Source: an uncultured Xenococcaceae cyanobacterium
Lineage (GTDB): Bacteria > Cyanobacteriota > Cyanobacteriia > Cyanobacteriales > Xenococcaceae
Direction of reading: 5' to 3'
DNA length: 64,000 nucleotides
Assembly: GCA_937996665.1 (NCBI GenBank)
Contig: CALKUU010000034.1
Location: 1-64,000 of the forward strand
Shown: piece by piece, positions 10,468 through 20,061 of the stretch
How positions within the stretch are numbered: the stretch's first letter is position 1
Layout of the letters: the number at the start of each line of letters is the position of its first letter
The notes under the pieces: generated by a model
The model's input: the letters and a program-made list of their open reading frames with translations, nothing else
Database searches by the model: none
What the model was told of the DNA's origin: nothing
Made by a program: the position numbers and the translations under genes

Positions 10468-11100
10468 TTATTTCCCAATAGCTATCCAAATTGCATCAAT
10501 GTTATGTATTTTTGAGCCTTCCCAAGTCTTTGTAACTAAAGTAAATCCTTCTTTAGTAATTGATTCTGCATACACATGAACTCTAACAGTGTAAGAGCGG
10601 GAATTTATATCACATTCCCCATCAACCATTGAAAGGGCAACGAATACATCATCAGGGCGTTCGCTAAAGTTAACGTCAAATTTTACGTCTATTGGCTCGT
10701 ATCTATTTCCACTAGCCTTTTGAAGCCTTTCTGTTTGGATAAATCCTTGATCATCTTTAATTCCGATTCTCCCAAATTTTATTATTGGTTGAGATTTTTG
10801 CTTTTCCTCAATTTTATTAAGATTAGTAAGAATTTTATTCGCCTGTTTATTATCTTTATCAGCTAATAGATTAAGGAGCAAATTTGCATTTTTAATTTGT
10901 TCGTCACTTTCTTTAACTTTTCCTAGAAATTCTCTTAGGTTAGTGTACTTTGTTTCAAGTTGTTTGAAGTCTGTCACTTCAAGTTTTCCTTCAAGTTTTC
11001 CTACCCTGCCAGTGAGATGATTTATATAGGAAAAAATTCCCAAAGATATCAATATAAGCAAACTAAAGAACCCGACAATTATCTGCACAGGGATAATCAT
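10468..11100 (-). CDS. membrane-anchored coiled-coil protein with C-terminal H-type lectin-like domain
   Basis: N-terminal TM IIVGFFSLLILISLGIFSYI, helical linker, C-terminal VKFDVNFSERPDDVFVALSMVD...YTVRVHVYAESITKEGFTLVTKTWEGSKIHNIDAIWIAIGK. Confidence 0.7.
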   Translation of the reverse strand: MIIPVQIIVGFFSLLILISLGIFSYINHLTGRVGKLEGKLEVTDFKQLETKYTNLREFLGKVKESDEQIKNANLLLNLLADKDNKQANKILTNLNKIEEKQKSQPIIKFGRIGIKDDQGFIQTERLQKASGNRYEPIDVKFDVNFSERPDDVFVALSMVDGECDINSRSYTVRVHVYAESITKEGFTLVTKTWEGSKIHNIDAIWIAIGK

Positions 11101-11201
11101 AGTAAAAGTTTTTGATAGCCTAAAAACTACTATCCCAATATATTCTGTTCGAAAACTTGATGTCGAGGCGGAATAAATACTTATCGTAAAGATATTGCAG
11201 T

Positions 11202-11415
11202 TTATGAAAACTTAATTCCAGCTTGTTTTTCTATTGCTTTGAGAGTTCCGAGAGGAATTATCTTGCTACTATGAATCGGCACGATCGCAGAACGCCTAGT
11301 TTGTTTATTGAATAATTTTAAATGCGAACCTGTTTGATTAATTTCAACAAATCCCGCATTTTTGAGTTGTTTGATAACTTGTTTGGCAGTTAATCTTTGG
11401 AGTACGTGGCGACAT
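11202..11415 (-). pseudogene. HicA-like toxin with a +1 frameshift near the start codon
   Basis: ATG TCG CCA CGT then an extra base, then RLTAKQVIKQLKNAGFVEINQTGSHLKLFNKQTRRSAIVPIHSSKIIPLGTLKAIEKQAGIKFS*; 214 nt = 71x3+1; lies 11 nt downstream of hicB. Confidence 0.75.
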
Positions 11416-11426
11416 TAACGACTATC

Positions 11427-11639
11427 TCACAAAACTAATTCAATCTGTTCTGATGATGCGGAATCCTTTGCAAACATATCATCAGGAATCGGTTCGAGCA
11501 TTAACTTTATAGCATCTTGCAAATTGGCGATCGCCTCTGTTTTAGTATCCCCAAAAGAAGAAACAAAGTTTAACTCTGGACAAGTAGCTGAAAAAGCCTG
11601 TGCTTCCTCGTCCCATTCTAAAATCGCTCTAATATTCAT
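11427..11639 (-). CDS. HicB family antitoxin
   Basis: MNIRAILEWDEEAQAFSATCPELNFVSSFGDTKTEAIANLQDAIKLML. Confidence 0.85.
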   Translation of the reverse strand: MNIRAILEWDEEAQAFSATCPELNFVSSFGDTKTEAIANLQDAIKLMLEPIPDDMFAKDSASSEQIELVL

Positions 11640-11700
11640 GGATTAATCTCTCAAAGACACTTTCTATTTTAATTGCAATCACAAGTTTGAAGTTTGAAAA

Positions 11701-11740
11701 TGCGATCGCCCTGACTAAACATCTTCAACAAAAGCGATTG
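11701..11740. repeat. HIP1-bounded about 40-bp repeat, copy A
   Basis: tgcgatcgccctgactaaacatcttcaacaaaagcgattg. Confidence 0.7.
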
Positions 11741-11820
11741 TTTTTTAATTTAGAAATCTACTAGATTCGAATATTTAGTACCATATATAATATCAATATG
11801 CTATCTGATATGGTTCATAA

Positions 11821-12240
11821 ATGAATCCTAGAATTGTAATTGACACTAATGTTCTGATTGGCGCACTAATTGGCAAAAAATATAGTGCTAATCGCAAATT
11901 TATAAAATTATGCTTAACGCAAGAATTCACTCCCCTAATAAATAAAACTCTCTTTACCGAATACGAGGATGTTATTAGCCGCAAAGAAATTGTGGACAAG
12001 TCAATATATACAGAATCAGAAATTAATGAATTCTTGGATGCTTTGTTAAGTGTTTGTCACTGGATTAAGATCTACTATCTCTGGCGACCAAATTTGCGAG
12101 ATGAAAAAGATAATTATTTAGTAGAATTAGCCGTTGCCGGTAACGCTCAATTTATCGTCACTCATAATGTTAAGGACTTTCAGCAAAGTCAATTAAAATT
12201 TCCCCAAATTCAAATTAAAAGACCGCAGGAGATTATGTAA
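11821..12240 (+). CDS. PIN-domain toxin (COG1569-like)
   Basis: NPRIVIDTNVLIGALIG...LRDEKDNYLVELAVAGNAQFIVTHNVKDF. Confidence 0.88.
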   Translation: MNPRIVIDTNVLIGALIGKKYSANRKFIKLCLTQEFTPLINKTLFTEYEDVISRKEIVDKSIYTESEINEFLDALLSVCHWIKIYYLWRPNLRDEKDNYLVELAVAGNAQFIVTHNVKDFQQSQLKFPQIQIKRPQEIM

Positions 12241-12242
12241 GT

Positions 12243-12470
12243 ATGGCTGCCATTAACGTTAGATTACCTGACGAAAAACATGAACGCTTAAAAGAACTAG
12301 CTAAGTCAAAAAATATTAGTGTCAATAAATTAATGGAAGAACTAGCTACGATTGCTTTGACAGAATATGATGCAGAAACTAGGTTTAAACTAAGAGCAAG
12401 TAGGGGTTCTGTAGACCGTGGTTTGGAGCTGATTAATAAATTACAAGAACATTTTGGAGATGAGAGCTAA
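12243..12470 (+). CDS. ribbon-helix-helix antitoxin
   Basis: AAINVRLPDEKHERLKELAKSKNISVNKLMEELATIAL; 2 nt after the PIN toxin stop. Confidence 0.82.
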   Translation: MAAINVRLPDEKHERLKELAKSKNISVNKLMEELATIALTEYDAETRFKLRASRGSVDRGLELINKLQEHFGDES

Positions 12471-12492
12471 TTTAAGTATCATTCTTAAAAAT

Positions 12493-12532
12493 GCGATCGC
12501 CCTAACTAAACATCTTCAACAAAAGCGATCGC
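12493..12532. repeat. HIP1-bounded about 40-bp repeat, copy B
   Basis: gcgatcgccctaactaaacatcttcaacaaaagcgatcgc, near identical to copy A. Confidence 0.75.
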
Positions 12533-12572
12533 TCTAACCCAAAATTAAAATACTTTCTATCAGGCAACAGTT

Positions 12573-12797
12573 TCACAAGGTTGCAATAAATAATTTTTTC
12601 TCTCTATCTGCGGCAAAAGCAAGACAAGCTCTAATATCTTCTGAAGTTAATTCCGAAAAATCTTCCAAAATTTCTGTTTTAGTCATCCCCCCTGCTAAAT
12701 ATTCCAAAACATCAGAAACAGTAATCCTCATTCCTCTAATGCAAGGTTTTCCGCTCCTTTTTCCTGACTCTATAGTGATTATGTTGTTGTAGTTCAT
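12573..12797 (-). CDS. DUF433 domain protein (VapB-like antitoxin family)
   Basis: ITIESGKRSGKPCIRGMRITVSDVLEYLAGGMTKTEILEDFSELTSEDIRACLAFAADRE. Confidence 0.9.
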   Translation of the reverse strand: MNYNNIITIESGKRSGKPCIRGMRITVSDVLEYLAGGMTKTEILEDFSELTSEDIRACLAFAADREKKLFIATL

Positions 12798-12860
12798 AGG
12801 ATTATTCTGGGTATCTAGGTGAATTTTAAAACAGATTTTTATTTTTAAGAATGAAGTGTT

Positions 12861-12900
12861 GCGATCGCTCTAATCCACTACCTTCAACAAAAGCGATCGC
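12861..12900. repeat. HIP1-bounded about 40-bp repeat, copy C
   Basis: gcgatcgctctaatccactaccttcaacaaaagcgatcgc. Confidence 0.7.
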
Positions 12901-12908
12901 TTCAAAGA

Positions 12909-13136
12909 TTACAAACTATCAATAAAATCTTCTGGTGCAACCCTAGCTTGTCTCAAAATGCTAGCCAAAGTTCCTACTTTTAATTCTTTGTGGCTAGGAA
13001 CAACACAACCTATCTCCCCATTCGAGGTTATTTTTTTCATAACAACATGGCTTCCTGTCTGTCTAGCTTTCTGAAATCCCAGCTTCTCTAGTGCTTTAAT
13101 TGCCTTTTTACTGGAGATTCTAGGCAACTTAGGCAT
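12909..13136 (-). CDS. HicA family toxin
   Basis: LPRISSKKAIKALEKLGFQKARQTGSHVVMKK...CVVPSHKELKVGTLASILRQARV. Confidence 0.92.
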   Translation of the reverse strand: MPKLPRISSKKAIKALEKLGFQKARQTGSHVVMKKITSNGEIGCVVPSHKELKVGTLASILRQARVAPEDFIDSL

Positions 13137-13338
13137 AACTAATATCCATAGTCGTAACGTATCTGGGCGAACTTTCAGTTAAAGGAAATTCTTCTAAATA
13201 TAGTTTGGTTGCTTCTTTCAACCCTGCGATCGCTTCTTCAATAGTTGTACCTTGATCAACTGTCCCGACCTCAGGACATTCCGCAATGTACATATCCTCT
13301 TCTTTATGGATGACAATAGTAAAACTACGATTTTTCAT
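13129..13338 (-). CDS. HicB family antitoxin (start likely 13338, not the longer ORF start 13419)
   Basis: MKNRSFTIVIHKEEDMYIAECPEVGTVDQGTTIEEAIAGLKEATKLYLEEFP; overlaps hicA by 8 nt. Confidence 0.88.
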   Translation of the reverse strand: MKNRSFTIVIHKEEDMYIAECPEVGTVDQGTTIEEAIAGLKEATKLYLEEFPLTESSPRYVTTMDISYA

Positions 13339-13443
13339 TATCTTTCCCCGGCTGATTACAGAAAGATTATAGACACTAGGAGACTTAAAAAAGTGACAAC
13401 TAGACTCAATAACCTTCACAAAAAGCGATCGCCCTAAAATCGA

Positions 13444-13647
13444 CTAATTCTTATTCTGTAACTTGCTCAAAATTGCAGCTTGAATTTTCTCATCAAAATT
13501 GGGATCGTCAGGATTAACAATTACTTGTTTGGGATTTTGATTGATGCGATCTAGATAAGCTTGGAGCGCTGCTTTATTATTGCGATGCTTGAGAAAATAG
13601 TCTTTTAGCTCTTCGTCAGTCATGGTTGCATAATTTATTTGGTTCAT
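13444..13647 (-). CDS. DUF6887-like small protein
   Basis: MNQINYATMTDEELKDYFLKHRNNKAALQAYLDRINQNPKQ; translationally coupled to the gene ending at 13647. Confidence 0.65.
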   Translation of the reverse strand: MNQINYATMTDEELKDYFLKHRNNKAALQAYLDRINQNPKQVIVNPDDPNFDEKIQAAILSKLQNKN

Positions 13648-13823
13648 TAAATTACTTCTCCATTAGGCTTAATTTGAAACTCTAATTCTTCTTCATATCC
13701 TGCGAGGATATATAAGTTTTTAGTTCTGTCGTCTATGCAAATCAAATGAATTGGCTGCAACATCGTATAAGTTAACTGATAACTAACACGGTATAAACTC
13801 TGTAATTGTTTAGCCGTAGGCAT
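13647..13823 (-). CDS. DUF6888-like small protein, 58 aa (absent from the ORF track)
   Basis: MPTAKQLQSLYRVSYQLTYTMLQPIHLICIDDRTKNLYILAGYEEELEFQIKPNGEVI*; TAATG overlap with next gene. Confidence 0.7.
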   Translation of the reverse strand: MPTAKQLQSLYRVSYQLTYTMLQPIHLICIDDRTKNLYILAGYEEELEFQIKPNGEVI

Positions 13824-14003
13824 CTCTTTTTGATTTTAGCTACTTTTTCGCGAGTTCAGTGTAAATGATTTTTTGCGCTTACTTTGGCATCTTGTAAGTT
13901 TTTTACGAAAATTTCAATAACAAGAATTCGTCAAAAGCTGGCATTACAAGGTCGCCTTAATCCTCATGATAAAATCTAAGTGATCACATTGTAATTACCT
14001 ACT

Positions 14004-14252
14004 GTGGAAACCAAAATTATTGCGATCGGCAACTCTCAGGGGATCAGAATACCTAAAGCGATCGTCGAGCAGTGCGGATTTAAAAATTCTGTAGAGATGA
14101 AAGTAGTTGAAGGGAGCTTAGTTTTAACTCCTATTAAGAAGATTAGGGAAGGTTGGGCAGAGTCATTTCAGACGATGGCTGCTAATGGTGACGATGAATT
14201 ATTAATCGATGATGCTCTTCCCACAGTAGAAGATGAGGATTGGGAATGGTAG
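14004..14252 (+). CDS. MazE/AbrB-type antitoxin
   Basis: METKIIAIGNSQGIRIPKAIVEQCGFKNSVEMKVVEGSLVLTP. Confidence 0.9.
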   Translation: METKIIAIGNSQGIRIPKAIVEQCGFKNSVEMKVVEGSLVLTPIKKIREGWAESFQTMAANGDDELLIDDALPTVEDEDWEW

Positions 14253-14563
14253 CCAGAGGAGAAGTCTACTTGGTGAATTTAGACCCGACAATTGGCTCAG
14301 AAGTCCAAAAAAATCGACCCTGCCTAATCGTTTCTCCTGATGAAATGAATCAGTATATTCGGACAGTAATTATTGCTTCGATCACTACCAAATTACGAAG
14401 TTACAAAAGCAGAGTTGAGATCGAGTTTAAAGGCAAACAGGGACAAGTCATGTTAGACCAGTTGCGAACAGTTGATAAACAACGTTTAGTCAAAAAACAA
14501 GGACAGCTAGCTTTAAAAGATGTTCAGAAAGTTTTGACTATATTGCAGGAAATGTTTGCCTAA
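14240..14563 (+). CDS. MazF/PemK-type endoribonuclease toxin
   Basis: RGEVYLVNLDPTIGSEVQKNRPCLIVSPDEMNQYIRTVIIASITT...VMLDQLRTVDKQRL. Confidence 0.93.
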   Translation: MGMVARGEVYLVNLDPTIGSEVQKNRPCLIVSPDEMNQYIRTVIIASITTKLRSYKSRVEIEFKGKQGQVMLDQLRTVDKQRLVKKQGQLALKDVQKVLTILQEMFA

Positions 14564-14589
14564 TAGTGGGAATTTACAAAGACCAAGTT

Positions 14590-15648
14590 TTAATCTTTAA
14601 AAGGCTCAATAATTCCTCCACCCAATAAAACATCCTGATCATAAAAAACCGCTGCCTGTCCAGGAGTTACCCCAAACTGAGGTTCATCAAATACCAAACG
14701 CACCCTTCCATCTTCAAGGGGAATCACGCTGGCAGTAACTCCACGAGAGCGATAACGAATTTGTATCTCAACCTTAATTGGTGTTGCTGGTTTAGCAATA
14801 GATACCCAATTAACTCGATTAACCATACATTCAGCACGACTACCAGAGTTGCGATCGCCGACAACAACCCGATTCATCACCGCATCTAAGCGCACCACAT
14901 ACAAAGGTTCTGGCGCAGCGATTCCTAAACCCTTGCGTTGACCAATAGTGTAGTGATGGATGCCTTGGTGTTTGCCCAAGACTTTGCCCGACATATCGAC
15001 AATCTCTCCCTCATGACGATTAATATACTTGTCTAAAAAGTCCTTCATCGAGCCGTGAGATTCGACTAGACATAGATCCTGACTTTCGGGCTTATCTGCT
15101 GTGGCTAGATTAAATTCGGTGGCAATTTTTCTAGTTTCTTCTTTAGTGACATCTCCCAACGGAAAAATAGTTCCTGCCAACAGTTCTTGGGTTAAATCAT
15201 AGAGAAAATAAGACTGATCTTTGTTGCGGTCTTTTGCTCTTAGTAGTTGATAACGATTTTCTTGATCACTAAAAACGATTCGCGCATAATGTCCTGTCGC
15301 AATCTTATCGATATTTAAATTATTTTGGGCATAATGGATCATAGGTGCAAACTTAACGGCTCGATTGCACTGAGAACAGGGCAACGGTGTGATTCCCTGC
15401 TCATATCCAGATACTAAATAATCGACAATTTGTTCTTGGAAAATCTCGCGACTATCTACTATCTCATGAGGGACACCCAGTTGTTCACAGATTTTGGCTG
15501 CATCAACCATTCCTTCAGAGCAACACTGACCCTTCCCTTTCATTAGCCAAAGAGTTAGCCCATGAACGTCATAGCCCTGATTATGTAAAACGGCAGCAGC
15601 AACAGAACTGTCTACCCCACCCGATAAGCCAACAACGACCTGTTTCAT
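14590..15648 (-). CDS. mnmA: tRNA-specific 2-thiouridylase MnmA
   Basis: [39 protein letters not shown]...[21 protein letters not shown]. Confidence 0.97.
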   Translation of the reverse strand: MKQVVVGLSGGVDSSVAAAVLHNQGYDVHGLTLWLMKGKGQCCSEGMVDAAKICEQLGVPHEIVDSREIFQEQIVDYLVSGYEQGITPLPCSQCNRAVKFAPMIHYAQNNLNIDKIATGHYARIVFSDQENRYQLLRAKDRNKDQSYFLYDLTQELLAGTIFPLGDVTKEETRKIATEFNLATADKPESQDLCLVESHGSMKDFLDKYINRHEGEIVDMSGKVLGKHQGIHHYTIGQRKGLGIAAPEPLYVVRLDAVMNRVVVGDRNSGSRAECMVNRVNWVSIAKPATPIKVEIQIRYRSRGVTASVIPLEDGRVRLVFDEPQFGVTPGQAAVFYDQDVLLGGGIIEPFKD

Positions 15649-15729
15649 GAAATAATAAATAAATTATTAACTTCTAAATTACAAAATATATTTCGTCCCA
15701 CCTCTTATAGTAAATTCGTGTAGCCAGTT

Positions 15730-16215
15730 ATGACAATTCGTTTTTTAATTTCTCCGGTTTTCTACGTTGCCACAGCTATGCTGGGCATTTTTATGGGATT
15801 TCCTGGAAACAAGGCGGTTGCTTATAATAGCCAATTTTCTGACGATTTGACCATTAAAGTTGATTCGAGCAATCAGCCTCCTCAAGTAGCGATCTCTTTA
15901 GGACTTGCTAAGCAGGACGAAGCGAAGTCTATCAATAGCGAAAAGCCTAAAAAACAAAATATTCAGCAGAAAAAAGAATATATCTTTCGTGCGCCTCCAC
16001 AGGAAACTTCGCAAATTAATAAAACTACTTACCAAGTTCAAGTTTATGGTGGTAGCCAAAGTATGTTAGCTAAAGTACGGGAGATCGAACCTAAAGCCTT
16101 TTTAAAAGGAAATTTGATTCAAGTGGGCAATTTTAGTACCCAAGAAAATGCTGAACATTTATTGAAAAAATTGGCAATCAAAGGACTTTGGGCAAGGATA
16201 GTAATTCTCTCTTAG
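15730..16215 (+). CDS. hypothetical exported protein with SPOR-like C-terminus
   Basis: N-terminal signal-like segment; C-terminal YQVQVYGGSQSMLAKVREIEPKAFLKGNLIQVGNFSTQENAEHLLKKLAIKGLWARIV. Confidence 0.65.
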   Translation: MTIRFLISPVFYVATAMLGIFMGFPGNKAVAYNSQFSDDLTIKVDSSNQPPQVAISLGLAKQDEAKSINSEKPKKQNIQQKKEYIFRAPPQETSQINKTTYQVQVYGGSQSMLAKVREIEPKAFLKGNLIQVGNFSTQENAEHLLKKLAIKGLWARIVILS

Positions 16216-16302
16216 TCATAACCTAAGCTATTATTTTCCAGTAGGATCTTGACTCTTAAGAGCCTTATTTAAAAATATGTAATCGTCAGTAAATTTTTAA
16301 GA

Positions 16303-17055
16303 ATGCTGCGTTTATCTCAGAGACATCTAAATCTACTTGAAACCTGTCCCCCTAAGTTTAAGCAGTTATATATTTCCCAAGATAATTTAGTTCCCAATCC
16401 TGAAAATGAGGAACGGCAAGTTTGGGGAAGTCAATTCCATCTGTTAATGCAGCAAAGGGAGTTGGGCTTACCTCTCGATTCAATTCTGACCACCGAAAAG
16501 GAATTGGCTGCCTCCTTAGAAGCTCTGATTAAAGAAGTTCCTGAATTATCCATAAGTCCAGCACAAGCAAATCGAGCTGCCGAGCATTATCGAACCTTGG
16601 GGGTAAACGATTATTTACTGAGTGTTATTTATGATCTTGTGATTACCCAAGAAGATCGCGCTCAAATTCTTGACTGGAAAACCTATTTAAAGCCCAGAGA
16701 ACAAGAACGTCTGGCTCGTGATTGGCAAACTCGTTTGTACTTGTATGTTCTCGCTGAAACATCTGACTATGCTCCTGAGCAGATCTCGATGACTTATTGG
16801 TTTGTCAAATTGCCTAAAAAACCTCAGAGTTATACTTTTACTTATAGTTCTCAGCAACATCAACAAACTAAAGTAGATTTGCAAGAGCTTTTAAATAACC
16901 TAGATAATTGGTTACATAATTACAATGAGTTTCCTTGTCTAGTTACTTGCAAGGCAAAATGTGATTATGCTCAGGAATTATCACAGCTTAATTCAGAATC
17001 TAATGGCGATCGCTTAGAAGAGAAAATTCAAGCTATTCCAGAGGTAGTCATTTAA
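16303..17055 (+). CDS. PD-(D/E)XK nuclease family protein (Cas4/RecB-nuclease-like)
   Basis: MLRLSQRHLNLLETCPPKFKQLYI; AQILDWKTY catalytic motif; later Cys residues (CLVTCKAKCDY). Confidence 0.8.
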   Translation: MLRLSQRHLNLLETCPPKFKQLYISQDNLVPNPENEERQVWGSQFHLLMQQRELGLPLDSILTTEKELAASLEALIKEVPELSISPAQANRAAEHYRTLGVNDYLLSVIYDLVITQEDRAQILDWKTYLKPREQERLARDWQTRLYLYVLAETSDYAPEQISMTYWFVKLPKKPQSYTFTYSSQQHQQTKVDLQELLNNLDNWLHNYNEFPCLVTCKAKCDYAQELSQLNSESNGDRLEEKIQAIPEVVI

Positions 17056-17076
17056 TTTAAGCTATTTGTGCAAGGG

Positions 17077-17616
17077 TTAAAACTTAAATAAGTCATTAAG
17101 CGATTGACCAATATTTTTAAAGTCTTCCTCTAGCTTGTCGATGCTAATTTTATTTTGGCTTACAACCTGCTTCTGATCTTTTTCAGCGTGAGAATGTTTA
17201 TCTTGTTTATTCTGATTTGGTTTACCACCCTCATTTTGATTATCAACTTTTCTCTTTACCTGTTTAGTAGGGTTGTCAGTTCTTTTATTTTTTGGGGCAG
17301 AATCGCAATTGGTATTGCTAGGCTTTTTCCTGTCGTAGGCAGAGTTAATTTGTTGCGGGCTGGTTTTTGTTCTTAAGGGAAAACGATAGATGATATCCCC
17401 CTCTTCGGTAACCTCAAAAGTTGCATCAAACTCAACTGCATACTGCTCTAGTGCTTTTTTTGCTTCCGTTCCAGAGCAATTAGTAGCCATCGCGAAATCC
17501 ATAACAGTAATAGAGCCTCTATGTCTTCGCAGAAGATCAAAAAATATTTTTCTTTTTTGCGACTCTTCTGTCTTTTCGCCAAGTAAGATTTTGATTAATT
17601 TACGCAAGAAATTCAT
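17077..17616 (-). CDS. conserved hypothetical protein
   Basis: 179 aa; structured N-terminal half (FFDLLRRHRGSITVMDFAMATNCSGTEAKKALEQYAVEFDATFEV), then Lys/Asn/Gln-rich linker. Confidence 0.5.
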   Translation of the reverse strand: MNFLRKLIKILLGEKTEESQKRKIFFDLLRRHRGSITVMDFAMATNCSGTEAKKALEQYAVEFDATFEVTEEGDIIYRFPLRTKTSPQQINSAYDRKKPSNTNCDSAPKNKRTDNPTKQVKRKVDNQNEGGKPNQNKQDKHSHAEKDQKQVVSQNKISIDKLEEDFKNIGQSLNDLFKF

Positions 17617-17905
17617 AATCTAATGGTATGGGGTTACCTTGGTTTTAGAATACCCAACGCTCTCTAGAAATTGAGCGACATCGTCATTTTTGTCTTGCTT
17701 GCGGACAAAATTTCTAATCGAAGCAAAAATATCTCTGTTTTGCGATCGCAGAACCATCTTTAACTGCAATCTTTCCTTACTAAACCCTGTAAAATTGACA
17801 TTTCCATAGGCATCAATAAAGTGATAATCTAAAAGGTGGCAAATTTTAGACTAAATTAAGATTTACTCTGCCTTATTAATATTTAATTCTAATCACCAAA
17901 AATAG

Positions 17906-19369
<1,464 letters not shown>

Positions 19370-19396
19370 GTAACTTAGCTGCATCGCTTAAGTTAA

Positions 19397-19423
19397 GAAA
19401 AGGGCAACATGATTGCCCTTTTC
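19397..19423 (+). terminator. terminator-like hairpin between atpD and atpC
   Basis: gaaaagggcaa-catga-ttgcccttttc, perfect 11-bp stem. Confidence 0.6.
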
Positions 19424-19464
19424 CTTAATTGTCTATTAATAATTTTTTACTAATAACTGAACCA

Positions 19465-19878
19465 ATGGCATTGAACTTAAAAGTAATTACTCCCGACAGC
19501 ACTGTTTGGGAAGATCAGGTAGAAGAGATTGTTTTGCCCAGCACAACTGGACAGTTAGGGATTCTTGGTGGACATGCTCCACTTTTAACTGCTTTAGAAA
19601 TTGGCGTAATGAGAGTTCGTCCTGGCAAAGAATGGAAAGCGATCGCTTTGTCTGGTGGCTTTGCTGAAGTTGATAAAAACGAAGTTAAAGTCCTAGTCAA
19701 TGGTGCGGAACTAGGAGAAAGTATTGATCTTGAGACTGCTCGCTCTGAATATCAATCTGCTCAAGGTGATTTTGATAAAGTCGAAAAAGGCGATGATAAA
19801 CTAGCAAAAACCAGAGCTACTAAAGCTTTGAAAAAAGCTAGAGCTCGCTTCCAAGCTGCTGGCGGTATGTCCTCATAA
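19465..19878 (+). CDS. atpC: F0F1 ATP synthase subunit epsilon (start likely 19465, not 19429)
   Basis: [47 protein letters not shown]. Confidence 0.97.
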   Translation: MALNLKVITPDSTVWEDQVEEIVLPSTTGQLGILGGHAPLLTALEIGVMRVRPGKEWKAIALSGGFAEVDKNEVKVLVNGAELGESIDLETARSEYQSAQGDFDKVEKGDDKLAKTRATKALKKARARFQAAGGMSS

Positions 19879-19948
19879 TTATTATCTAGTGTTGGTTAGA
19901 TTTTAATTAGGGATAAATCAAATTCTCTTGAATTGCAAAAAAAATTGA

Positions 19949-19977
19949 GGCAGAGATAATAGATTATCTTCTCTGCC
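19949..19977 (-). terminator. hairpin with T-rich tail on minus strand, downstream of the PSRP-3 gene
   Basis: ggcagaga...tctctgcc inverted repeat; minus-strand continuation ctcaattttttttgc. Confidence 0.6.
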
Positions 19978-20061
19978 CCATTAATCGTCTGGAAGTACAA
20001 ATTGTAAGTTGTTATCAAGCTAAAAATTAATATAGTTTGAATTTTTTTTGTCTATAATTTG

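Noticed and set aside
5853-14563. Prophage or integrative element as carrier of the TA island
   Set aside because: No integrase, transposase, phage structural gene, tRNA attachment site or flanking direct repeats found.
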